Origin: Candidatus Hydrogenedentota bacterium
Lineage (GTDB): Bacteria > Hydrogenedentota > Hydrogenedentia > Hydrogenedentiales > CAITNO01
Length of the DNA stretch: 5,077 nucleotides
Direction of reading: 5' to 3'
Assembly: GCA_903922535.1 (NCBI GenBank)
Contig: CAIXUF010000088.1
Location: 1 to 5,077 of the forward strand
Position numbers and translations under genes: made by a program. The notes under the pieces are model-generated. The model saw only the letters and a list, made by a program, of their open reading frames with translations, was not told the origin of the DNA and did no database searches. Shown piece by piece: positions 1 to 5,071 of this stretch (positions are counted from its first letter, which is position 1; each line of letters begins with the position of its first letter).

Positions 1-74
1 AGCCGCAATGATCGCTCATTGAAGGTGGGCGCCAACTGGGCAAAACGAAGGGCGATCTGGTCGTCTGCATCCAT
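1..74 (-). CDS. Transposase, ISAzo13-like (N-terminal fragment, cut by window edge)
   Basis: Reading leftwards from an ATG at 74, an open frame encodes 24 residues and continues past the window edge. It contains RFAQLAPTFNERSLR. From memory this matches the N-terminus of ISAzo13-family (Rhodopirellula-type DDE) transposases, which usually begin with an 'R(F/Y)xxLxPxLxERxxRLWAAxEA' segment just ahead of a helix-turn-helix. The DDE catalytic domain would lie outside the window, so intactness cannot be judged. The start is well bounded: the same frame has a stop at 93-95 and no other ATG, GTG or TTG between that stop and the ATG. No Shine-Dalgarno sequence precedes it, but a strong-looking promoter ends seven bases upstream. 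It lies 76 bp beyond the end of the oxidoreductase gene, in the same direction, which fits an insertion just behind that gene. The family call rests on a short segment. Confidence 0.6.
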   Translation of the reverse strand, partial: MDADDQIALRFAQLAPTFNERSLR

Positions 75-81
75 GCATGCA

Positions 82-110
82 AGTATACACCATCATGGCA
101 TATATGACAA
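82..110 (-). promoter_or_regulatory. Sigma-70-like promoter of the transposase, leaderless geometry
   Basis: On the minus strand, TTGTCA (110..105) is followed by a 17-bp spacer and TATACT (87..82). Each hexamer matches the sigma-70 consensus at five of six positions and the spacing is optimal. The ATG at 74 begins eight bases after the last base of the -10 box, where transcription would be expected to start. The predicted mRNA therefore has essentially no 5' leader, which agrees with the missing ribosome binding site. Confidence 0.55.
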
Positions 111-129
111 TGTTATTTTGCGTCAGCTC
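105..129 (-). mobile_element. Possible left end of the insertion sequence
   Basis: The stretch reading GAGCTGACGCAAAATAACAT on the minus strand from 129, running into the -35 box of the transposase promoter, lies where the terminal inverted repeat of the insertion sequence is expected: between the end of the oxidoreductase gene and the transposase start. Its composition is more AT-rich than the neighbouring genes. The opposite end and any target duplication are outside the window, so the boundary is a guess from position and composition. Confidence 0.3.
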
Positions 130-150
130 CTAAGCACGGAATGGGGCGGA

Positions 151-1401
151 TTAGCCCTTGTATTTCTTGCCGGGGACCGGAATGGGGCCGACCGGATAGG
201 CCTTGTCGAAGTCGAGGACTTCGGGAACCAGGCTCAGATCGCTGTTGAGTGCCTTGTCCCAGGTGAGTTCCTCGCCGGTGTAGGCGGCCATGCGGCCCAT
301 GATCGCGGTCATGGTGCTTTCGGCCGTGTAGAACAGTTCATTGGCGTAGGGCGCCTCGCCGCGGATGGCCGCGAACAGATCCTTGTGCTCCTGCACATAG
401 GGATCAATGCCCTCTTCGGCCTTGTCACGGCAGTTGCTGACGCCGGTGGTGCCGACCACATGCTCGGACACGTCATTGGCGCATTCAACCCAGTGACGGG
501 ACATGCTCAGCACGTGCACGTCGCCCGGGTAGGTGTAGTCGCAGGAGAAGTTGTCCCAAGTGTCGCCAAAGCGCTCTTCGGCCGGTTTCCAGGCGCGGCC
601 ACCGGACGCGGTGACCTTCTCGGGATGTCCGCCCAGCACCCAATTCATGATGTCCAGATTGTGGACGTGCTGCTCGACGATGTTGTCGCCGCAGGTCCAG
701 CACTGGTTGTACCAATTGCGCAGACGGTACTCAAGGTCGGACCAGCCATCCTTGCGCAGGTGGCTGAAGGGCAGGTCGCCGTTCCAGTAGGCGCGGCCTG
801 CGACGATCTGGCCGATCTTGCCGTCCTGAAGCTGCTTGATAGTCTCGATGTAGACCTTCTGGTGGCGGCGCTGCAGGCCGGTGACGACGCACTGCTTGTT
901 TTCCTTGGCCTTCTTGGCCGCGGCAAGGATGCGGCGGATGCCGACGGGATCCACCCCGAGCGGCTTTTCGGTGAACAGGTGCTTGCCCGCGTTGATGACC
1001 GCCTCAACGTGCAGGGGGCGGGCATAGGGCGACGTGGCGTGAATGACCACGTCAACATCGGTCTTGAGCAGCTTTTCGTAGGCGTCGAGGCCGACGAACT
1101 GCATGTCCGGCTTCACGTCGACTTTGGAGGTGATCTTCTCGCCGACCTTTTCCAGGTTCTTCAGGCACCCGTCGATCCGGTCCCTAAACGCGTCGGCCAT
1201 GGCCACCACCTTGACGTTTTCCACGCCGGTGAGGCAGTTGACCGTCGCGCCCGTGCCGCGTCCGCCGCAGCCGATGAGCCCGATTTTGAGGGTGTCCGTG
1301 TTGCTTGCCGCCACGCCGGCCTTTGCCGAAATCACGGCAAACCCGGCCAGCGCCGACGCCTTGGCAAAGTCCCGGCGGCTGATGCTTCCGCGCTCTTCCA
1401 T
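151..1401 (-). CDS. Tat-exported Gfo/Idh/MocA-family NAD(P)-dependent oxidoreductase
   Basis: A 416-residue protein. It opens with a twin-arginine signal (SRRDFAK at residues 8-14, hydrophobic stretch 15-31 ending near AGVAA). A Rossmann domain follows, with GCGGRG at 44-49 and an acidic residue, D70, after the second strand. The family EKP motif is at 145-147; its lysine normally sits at the active site. GDNIVEQHVHNLDIMNWVLG (238-257) is typical of long Tat-type members from planctomycete-like bacteria. Length fits that subgroup. The start at 1401 is preferred over an in-frame ATG at 1443 because AGGAGGT lies eight bases upstream and the Tat motif then sits at the N-terminus. Tat export suggests that it folds with its dinucleotide bound before transport, as known for Zymomonas glucose-fructose oxidoreductase. 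The likely substrate is a sugar, polyol or glycoside, unknown. It is the last of three same-direction genes before the insertion sequence. The family is certain; the substrate is not. Confidence 0.93.
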   Translation of the reverse strand: MEERGSISRRDFAKASALAGFAVISAKAGVAASNTDTLKIGLIGCGGRGTGATVNCLTGVENVKVVAMADAFRDRIDGCLKNLEKVGEKITSKVDVKPDMQFVGLDAYEKLLKTDVDVVIHATSPYARPLHVEAVINAGKHLFTEKPLGVDPVGIRRILAAAKKAKENKQCVVTGLQRRHQKVYIETIKQLQDGKIGQIVAGRAYWNGDLPFSHLRKDGWSDLEYRLRNWYNQCWTCGDNIVEQHVHNLDIMNWVLGGHPEKVTASGGRAWKPAEERFGDTWDNFSCDYTYPGDVHVLSMSRHWVECANDVSEHVVGTTGVSNCRDKAEEGIDPYVQEHKDLFAAIRGEAPYANELFYTAESTMTAIMGRMAAYTGEELTWDKALNSDLSLVPEVLDFDKAYPVGPIPVPGKKYKG

Positions 1402-1409
1402 ATCCCAAT

Positions 1410-1416
1410 ACCTCCT
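1410..1416 (-). promoter_or_regulatory. Strong ribosome binding site deciding the Tat oxidoreductase start
   Basis: AGGAGGT on the minus strand is a full Shine-Dalgarno match, eight bases before the ATG at 1401. It argues against the upstream in-frame ATG at 1443. Confidence 0.85.
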
Positions 1417-1452
1417 GAACGTTGTTGTGAGAAGCTGTTCCACGTGTCGCGA

Positions 1453-1467
1453 GCGGCCGACGGCCGC
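1453..1467 (-). repeat. Small perfect hairpin in the leader of the Tat oxidoreductase gene
   Basis: GCGGCC and GGCCGC form a perfect 6-bp stem with a 3-base loop. The hairpin lies in the 133-bp gap between the HicB-like gene and the Tat oxidoreductase. Just upstream is TGTTATTCT (1487..1479), which resembles an extended -10 element but has no convincing -35 box. The rest of this gap shows nothing else. The stem could be a weak attenuator or a chance GC-rich palindrome; there is no T-tract after it. Confidence 0.3.
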
Positions 1468-1534
1468 AAGAGTTCTACAGAATAACAGAAACGCCCGGCA
1501 AATTCAGCGTCCCAGTCCGCACCAAGTTCCGGAC

Positions 1535-1705
1535 TCAGCAATCCGTCTTCGGTGTCTCCTCGAAATACAGTTCCACGGCTTCTTTGAGGTTCGCAATGGC
1601 CTCTTGATCCGTATCTCCCTGACTGGCGATTCGCAAGGACGGACAGTCCGCCACGAATACTGGACCTTCCTTCCAGATATGGATGGGCGCCAATGTGTCA
1701 TTCAT
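1535..1705 (-). CDS. HicB-like small protein, orphan (no HicA partner)
   Basis: A 56-residue frame starting at the ATG at 1705 and ending with TGA at 1535-1537. The sequence VFVADCPSLRIASQGDT (16-32) followed by EAIANLKEAVELYFEE (35-50) is the recognisable HicB/UPF0150 fold: a strand carrying 'aDCPsL', an 'aSQGdT' turn, and the amphipathic helix 'eAixNLkEAvElYfe'. The fold resembles a partial RNase H and in true HicB neutralises the HicA mRNA-cleaving toxin. There is no C-terminal DNA-binding domain, since the protein ends six residues after the helix. No HicA-like frame lies between the nucleoside-hydrolase stop (32 bp upstream) and the Tat oxidoreductase start downstream. A weak GGAA lies eight bases before the start. 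Short solitary HicB-like proteins are common and mostly of unknown role, so it need not be an antitoxin. The tight spacing suggests co-transcription with the hydrolase gene. Confidence 0.82.
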   Translation of the reverse strand: MNDTLAPIHIWKEGPVFVADCPSLRIASQGDTDQEAIANLKEAVELYFEETPKTDC

Positions 1706-1737
1706 CACTTGCGTTCCGTTTTTTGTCGGTTTCCTGT

Positions 1738-2667
1738 TCAGGGCCGCGTCAGCGCCTCGATCAGCGCCTTCTTGAAGCCGGACTGGTCTTTCCAGCCCGA
1801 AGCGCAGTGCACCGGACGTCCGTTCGGGTCTTCGCCCGTCATGCCCTTGTCGGTCACGCTCAACTTGAGCGTCTCCATCGTCAGAAAGTCGCTTGACCGG
1901 GTCAGATACATCGCTTCGGTGTCAAACAGTATGCTGCTTGAATCCTTGGCATACTGGCCCCGGTTCACCCAGTTGTCGTAGTTTTCGACCACGATCCTGG
2001 CGCGTTTGGTTTCAGATTTCAGCACACGGGTGTAGTCGTCGCCGTCCAGCTTGAGCGTGCCGCAGGTGTCGAGCGGGGCGATGGTGATGTCCCAGGGCGC
2101 GGCGAAGACGGCCTGCGCCGCAGGGATGTCGCCCACCACATTCCATTCCGGGTCGGGCGTGGCCTTGCCGTTGTAGCCGATGCGCACGCTGCCGAACATC
2201 AGCACCAGCCGCGCTTTTGCGGCGATGGACGGGTCGCGCTTGAGTGCCTCGCCCAGATTGGTCAGCGGGCCGATGGCGCACAGGGTAATCGGCTCTTTTG
2301 CCGCCTTGATCATGTCGATGAGCGCCTGCACGCCATCCTGGTGCACCGTGCCCTTGTACTGGTCCAGCGTGTAGCCGTCCAGCCATTTCTCCTGGTTGAT
2401 GGGCGCGTCCTTGGTCTTCTTGCCGATGCCCACGGGGATGTCGCCCCGTCCCGCGCGGTCCAGAATCTTCGCCACCAGCCGCGCCTTGAGGGGCGTGTTG
2501 CCGAAGGCGGTGTTCACCAGTTTCAGGTCGATGTCGGGCGAGCCCAGCGCCATGCACAGCGCCCAGGTGTCGTCGATGTCGTCGCCGATGTCCGTGTCCA
2601 GAATCACCGGAATCGCGCCGTGAGCGGCGCTCAGGCAGAACAGGCTCAGGGGAATCATCCAGGTCAT
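1738..2667 (-). CDS. Exported nucleoside hydrolase family protein
   Basis: A 309-residue protein of the inosine-uridine nucleoside N-ribohydrolase superfamily, which hydrolyses N-glycosidic bonds using a calcium ion held by N-terminal aspartates. The Asp cluster LDTDIGDDIDDTWAL (23-37) follows the pattern of the extended subgroup (DTDxGxDxDD) rather than the classical DTDPGIDDA. The conserved GPLTN lies at 133-137 and EWNVVGD at 174-180. At the usual catalytic HD position near the C-terminus the protein has LFDTEA (247-252), so the classical histidine is absent. A short hydrophobic leader with a plausible cleavage after AHG (17) suggests export, although its n-region has no positive charge. 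The start at 2667 is supported by AGGAG nine bases upstream. The open frame continues upstream through a repeat to 2922, but that extension is rejected. It is the first gene of a possible three-gene minus-strand unit. True substrate unknown. Confidence 0.88.
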   Translation of the reverse strand: MTWMIPLSLFCLSAAHGAIPVILDTDIGDDIDDTWALCMALGSPDIDLKLVNTAFGNTPLKARLVAKILDRAGRGDIPVGIGKKTKDAPINQEKWLDGYTLDQYKGTVHQDGVQALIDMIKAAKEPITLCAIGPLTNLGEALKRDPSIAAKARLVLMFGSVRIGYNGKATPDPEWNVVGDIPAAQAVFAAPWDITIAPLDTCGTLKLDGDDYTRVLKSETKRARIVVENYDNWVNRGQYAKDSSSILFDTEAMYLTRSSDFLTMETLKLSVTDKGMTGEDPNGRPVHCASGWKDQSGFKKALIEALTRP

Positions 2668-2676
2668 GGTGTCGTG

Positions 2677-2681
2677 CTCCT
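2677..2681 (-). promoter_or_regulatory. Ribosome binding site of the nucleoside-hydrolase gene
   Basis: AGGAG on the minus strand lies nine bases before the ATG at 2667. It fixes the start that places the hydrophobic leader at the N-terminus and excludes the upstream repeat from the protein. Confidence 0.75.
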
Positions 2682-2704
2682 GTGTTGGTCGATGCCGAAG
2701 CCCA

Positions 2705-2733
2705 ATTCTCGCAATTACCCGCAGTTGAATCAA
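2705..2733 (-). promoter_or_regulatory. Candidate promoter for the nucleoside-hydrolase gene
   Basis: TTGATT (2733..2728), a 17-bp spacer and GAGAAT (2710..2705) on the minus strand match sigma-70 boxes at four of six positions each. A start near 2698 would give a leader of about 30 bases containing the AGGAG site, which is a natural arrangement. The region is locally AT-rich. In a high-GC organism of uncertain group this remains a moderate guess. Confidence 0.35.
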
Positions 2734-2800
2734 GAACCGGAATAACTTACGCTCTTTATGGTTAAATCCAGTCACGCGTATCCAGGAGGACATGGCCACC

Positions 2801-2886
2801 CCGTCATCCCCGCGAAAGCGGGGATCCATGCATATGCACGGGTGACTCGCGCGAGCCCTGGATTCCCGCCTGCGCGGGAATGACGG
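2801..2886. repeat. REP/MITE-like double-hairpin element, 86 bp
   Basis: The element begins CCGTCAT and ends ATGACGG, and its outer arms of about 30 bp are imperfect inverted copies of each other. Each arm is itself a hairpin: the left has an 8-bp stem (2806-2813 with 2818-2825) and a GAAA loop; the right has an 8-bp stem (2862-2869 with 2874-2881) and a CTGC loop. The centre holds further short palindromes, GCATATGC (2829-2836) and CTCGCGCGAG (2846-2855). The type 'GTCATTCCCGCG..GCGGGAATCCA' is a dispersed repeat found in many bacterial genomes, often mistranslated as 'SFPRRRES...FRGDDG'. It lies between the divergent hydrolase and oxidoreductase genes and ends 38 bases before the start codon of the latter. 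Confidence 0.85.
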
Positions 2887-2910
2887 AGGCGTTGTTCTTT
2901 CTGCCAAGAC

Positions 2911-2915
2911 GGGAG
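2911..2915 (+). promoter_or_regulatory. Ribosome binding site of the cytosolic oxidoreductase gene
   Basis: GGGAG lies nine bases before the ATG at 2925 and decides that start over the ATG at 2880. Any promoter for this gene would have to lie inside or beyond the double-hairpin element, since only 38 bases separate that element from the start codon. A weak candidate upstream of the element is TTGAAT (2725-2730) with a poor TACGCT 17 bp later. Confidence 0.7.
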
Positions 2916-2924
2916 AAATCAATC

Positions 2925-3944
2925 ATGACGGATGTGTTGAAGGTCGGCATGGCGGGCTGCGGCAAGATTGCGCATGAGGACCACGTGCCGGGCTGGCTGG
3001 GCGTGAAGGGCGCGAAGATCACAGCGCTGTGCGACGTGGTCCCCGCACAAATGGAAACGCTGTCGGCAAAGTTCGGGCTGGGTGATGCGGCACGGTTTGA
3101 CAACATCGCGGCGATGTTCCGGTCGGGCTTGGACGCGGTGGTCATCTGCACGCCGAACAAACTGCACCGGCCGATGACGCTGGACGCGCTGGCGGCGGGA
3201 TTGCATGTGTTGTGCGAGAAGCCGATGGCCGCAACGACGCCGGAGACGACGCGGATGATCGCAGCGGCGCGCAAGGTGGGCCGGATTCTCCAGATCAACC
3301 ACACGCTGCATTACTATCCGCCTTATGCCGCGTTCGCGAAGCTGGTGCAGCGGGGCGTCATCGGCACGCCCATCCATCTGCGCTGCCTGCGGGCAGGCGG
3401 CACGACGCCCGATGTCGGCTGGTCGCCGGGCGCGGTGTGGTTTGTGCAGAAGGCCTGGGAGGGCGGCATCGTGCTCGACATAGGCGTGCACATGGCCGAG
3501 ATGATGCGCTGGACCGCCGGGCCGGTGGCGGAGTTGGCTGCGTTCACGGGAACGCGCAAGCCGGGCATCGACGTGGTGGACAATACCTCGGTGATCATGC
3601 GTTTCGAAAACGGCGCGACGGGCGTGCTGGAGCTGAGCTGGGTCACGCCCTGCGGCGGTGGATTCCTCGAGGCCTACGGTGAGAAGGGCACGCTGCGCAT
3701 GGGTTTCACGGAGGCCGCGCCGATCGAACTGATCAAGCCGGGCCGCAAGGGCGCGCCGGATGTGGTGACCCATCCGAAGGTGCCGACGAAACGCACGACG
3801 AGCCAGCAGGCATTCTTCGACGCGATACGCGGCAAGGCGCCCTCGCCCACGCCGGGCGAACTGGGCCGCGACTCCATCGCGCTGTGCGAGGCGATCATGA
3901 AGTCCGGCGAAACCGGAAGGTTTGTGAAGGTGAAGAAATTCTGA
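2925..3944 (+). CDS. Cytosolic Gfo/Idh/MocA-family NAD(P)-dependent oxidoreductase
   Basis: A 339-residue protein with no signal peptide. The N-terminal Rossmann fold has GCGKIA at 11-16 and an acidic D37 after the second strand, which would favour NAD. The EKP motif is at 98-100. The C-terminal alpha/beta domain carries GGIVLDIGVHMAEMMRW (180-196), the usual place of the catalytic Asp/His pair (D185, H189). Length is normal for the family, whose members oxidise or reduce sugars, inositols and keto-sugars. The start at 2925 has GGGAG nine bases upstream; an in-frame ATG at 2880 lies inside the upstream repeat and is rejected. It is followed after 202 bp by an isomerase-like gene in the same direction, a frequent pairing in sugar or inositol catabolism. 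It is divergent from the hydrolase gene and clearly distinct from the Tat-exported relative at 151-1401. Substrate not determinable. Confidence 0.93.
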   Translation: MTDVLKVGMAGCGKIAHEDHVPGWLGVKGAKITALCDVVPAQMETLSAKFGLGDAARFDNIAAMFRSGLDAVVICTPNKLHRPMTLDALAAGLHVLCEKPMAATTPETTRMIAAARKVGRILQINHTLHYYPPYAAFAKLVQRGVIGTPIHLRCLRAGGTTPDVGWSPGAVWFVQKAWEGGIVLDIGVHMAEMMRWTAGPVAELAAFTGTRKPGIDVVDNTSVIMRFENGATGVLELSWVTPCGGGFLEAYGEKGTLRMGFTEAAPIELIKPGRKGAPDVVTHPKVPTKRTTSQQAFFDAIRGKAPSPTPGELGRDSIALCEAIMKSGETGRFVKVKKF

Positions 3945-3963
3945 AACAATGCACCACAGGAGG

Positions 3964-3981
3964 CACGAAGAACACGAAGAA
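3964..3981 (+). repeat. Two tandem copies of a 9-bp unit CACGAAGAA
   Basis: CACGAAGAA occurs twice in perfect tandem directly behind the cytosolic oxidoreductase gene, followed by a purine-rich stretch to about 4020. Similar 'CACGAAGAACACGAAG' strings are, from memory, frequent in intergenic DNA of environmental bacteria of this type. No coding function is evident. Confidence 0.6.
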
Positions 3982-4039
3982 AGACCTTTTCAACAGGGAT
4001 GAAGGGAGTGAAAGGGATGGAATGCCCACAGAATCCGGA

Positions 4040-4084
4040 GCGCCGAAGGTGCGGCATGCAACAGCCCGGGCCGTGAGGCCCGGG
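4040..4084. repeat. Intergenic palindromic element with two hairpins
   Basis: Within the 202-bp gap, GCGCC (4040-4044) pairs with GGTGC (4048-4052) around a GAA loop, with one G-T wobble. Next, CCCGGGCC (4065-4072) pairs perfectly with GGCCCGGG (4077-4084) around a GTGA loop, a GNRA-type tetraloop. The order 'CCGAAGG hairpin, CAACAGCCCGGG hairpin' resembles dispersed intergenic repeats I recall from planctomycete-like genomes. There is no T-tract, so it is not a textbook intrinsic terminator, though it could weaken read-through from the oxidoreductase into the isomerase gene. The remainder of the gap (4085-4133) shows nothing recognisable. Confidence 0.6.
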
Positions 4085-4133
4085 GAAGCACAGGAACAAC
4101 AGCAGAGCGCTGAAAGCGCGGCACAGCATGGTC

Positions 4134-4138
4134 AAGGA
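4134..4138 (+). promoter_or_regulatory. Ribosome binding site of the isomerase-like gene
   Basis: AAGGA lies eight bases before the ATG at 4147. An in-frame GTG at 4144 would leave only five bases and is less likely. Confidence 0.65.
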
Positions 4139-4146
4139 ATGATGTG

Positions 4147-5031
4147 ATGAAAATCGGTGTGAGTTCGTACAGTTTCAGCCAGTTGGTCGAGTCGGGCGCG
4201 ATGCCGCCGCTCGATGTCGTCGCCAAGGCGAAGGAGATGGGTTTTGAGGTGATCGAGTTTGCCGGGCTCACGCCGCCGGAGGGCGTGTCGGCGCTGGATT
4301 TTGCGCCGGTGGTGCGCGGGGTCTGCGCTGATGCGGGGCTGCCAATCATGAACTACACCATCCCCGCCGACCTGCTTTGCGGCAGTGACGGCGATCTCGG
4401 TGCCGAGGTGCGGCGGCTTTGCGACGAGGTGCTGGTGGCGGAGGCGCTGGGCGCGCCGGGCATGCGCCATGACGCGGGCTGGGGCTTTCCCCAGGGCCAT
4501 CCCGGACCGAAGAGTTTCGAGGCCGGGCTGCCGCGCATGGCCGAAGGCTGCCGGGCCATCACGGAGTTCGCGGCCGCGCGCGGCATCCGCACGATGGTGG
4601 AGAACCACGGCTATTTCTGCCAGGACAGCGACCGCATGGAGCGGCTGATCGAGGCGGTGGGGCACCCCAATTTCGGCGCGCTCATCGACATGGGCAATTT
4701 CATGTGCGCCGACGAGGACCCCGCGCAGGCGGTGGGCCGGCTCGCGCCCTATGCGTTCCATGTGCATGCCAAGGACTTCCACTGGAAGTCCGGCAACGTG
4801 CCCGACCCGGGCGAGGGCTGGTTCCCCACGCGCGCCGGCAACCGGCTGCGCGGCGCAATTGTCGGTCATGGCGTCGTGCCCGTGGCGCAATGCCTGCGGT
4901 TGCTCAAGGAGGCGGGCTTCGACGGCGTGTTGTCGCTCGAATTCGAGGGGTTGGAAGACCCGATCAAGGGCATCACAATCGGTCTGGCCAATCTGCGTCG
5001 TGCCGTGGAGGAAGTGTACGGAACGGCGTGA
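4147..5031 (+). CDS. Sugar-phosphate isomerase/epimerase-like TIM-barrel protein
   Basis: A 294-residue protein of the xylose-isomerase-like / AP-endonuclease-2 TIM-barrel superfamily, with the length usual for hydroxypyruvate isomerases, IolE-type dehydratases and D-tagatose/psicose 3-epimerases. The first strand is MKIGVSSYSF. The four expected metal ligands are visible at strand ends: E152 in MVENHG (150-155), D181 in LIDMGNF (179-185), H207 in FHVHAKDF (204-211) and E265 in LSLEFEG (262-268). The order Glu-Asp-His-Glu and the two catalytic glutamates (E152, E265) match the epimerase branch, so the enzyme is probably active and divalent-metal dependent. There is no signal peptide, so it should act in the cytosol. 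It follows the cytosolic Gfo/Idh/MocA gene and probably handles the keto-sugar or inositol derivative that enzyme makes or uses. Isomerase, epimerase and dehydratase activities cannot be told apart here. Confidence 0.9.
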   Translation: MKIGVSSYSFSQLVESGAMPPLDVVAKAKEMGFEVIEFAGLTPPEGVSALDFAPVVRGVCADAGLPIMNYTIPADLLCGSDGDLGAEVRRLCDEVLVAEALGAPGMRHDAGWGFPQGHPGPKSFEAGLPRMAEGCRAITEFAAARGIRTMVENHGYFCQDSDRMERLIEAVGHPNFGALIDMGNFMCADEDPAQAVGRLAPYAFHVHAKDFHWKSGNVPDPGEGWFPTRAGNRLRGAIVGHGVVPVAQCLRLLKEAGFDGVLSLEFEGLEDPIKGITIGLANLRRAVEEVYGTA

Positions 5032-5048
5032 AACGTGGCCTATACTGG

Positions 5049-5071
5049 GAGCGCCGGCGTCTCGCCGGCTC
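5049..5071. repeat. GC-rich hairpin repeat at the right edge
   Basis: GCCGGCG (5053-5059) and CGCCGGC (5063-5069) form a perfect 7-bp stem with a TCT loop, and allowing a 2-base bulge extends the pairing to GAG...CTC. It begins 18 bases after the isomerase stop. 'GGAGCGCCGGCGTCTCGCCGGCTC' type strings are, from memory, common dispersed repeats in planctomycete-like genomes. It could also act as a terminator stem, but no T-tract follows before the window ends. Confidence 0.55.

Noticed and set aside
19..1485. A 488-codon plus-strand open frame, longer than the gene it lies opposite
   Set aside because: It is antisense to the Tat oxidoreductase, whose motifs and ribosome binding site are clear. 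The translation is A/V/G/L/D/H-rich with no recognisable domain and spans the gene boundaries, as expected from high-GC antisense frames.
1103..1981. A 292-codon plus-strand frame crossing the gap and the HicB-like gene
   Set aside because: It overlaps three minus-strand genes on the opposite strand and shows no family motifs; the minus-strand HicB-like pattern explains the gap better.
2801..2886. CRISPR repeat or intrinsic terminator
   Set aside because: There are only two arms, in inverted rather than direct orientation, with no spacers and no T-tract. A REP/MITE-like element fits better.
2668..2922. An 85-residue N-terminal extension of the nucleoside hydrolase
   Set aside because: It is translation of the double-hairpin repeat (SFPRRRES...FRGDDG pattern) and intergenic DNA. 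The AGGAG site and leader peptide support the start at 2667.
2880..2924. A 15-residue upstream extension of the cytosolic oxidoreductase
   Set aside because: The ATG at 2880 belongs to the end of the repeat and has no ribosome binding site; the ATG at 2925 has one and begins directly before the Rossmann fold.
2919..3773. A 284-codon minus-strand frame
   Set aside because: It is antisense to the cytosolic oxidoreductase and is R/H/A-rich without motifs.
3884..4147. A small plus-strand frame across the gap before the isomerase-like gene
   Set aside because: It reads through the tail of the oxidoreductase gene and then through the repeats; the translation is low in complexity and has no start signal.
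4132..4890. A 252-codon minus-strand frame
   Set aside because: It is antisense to the isomerase-like gene, whose four metal ligands are in place; the antisense translation has no recognisable features.
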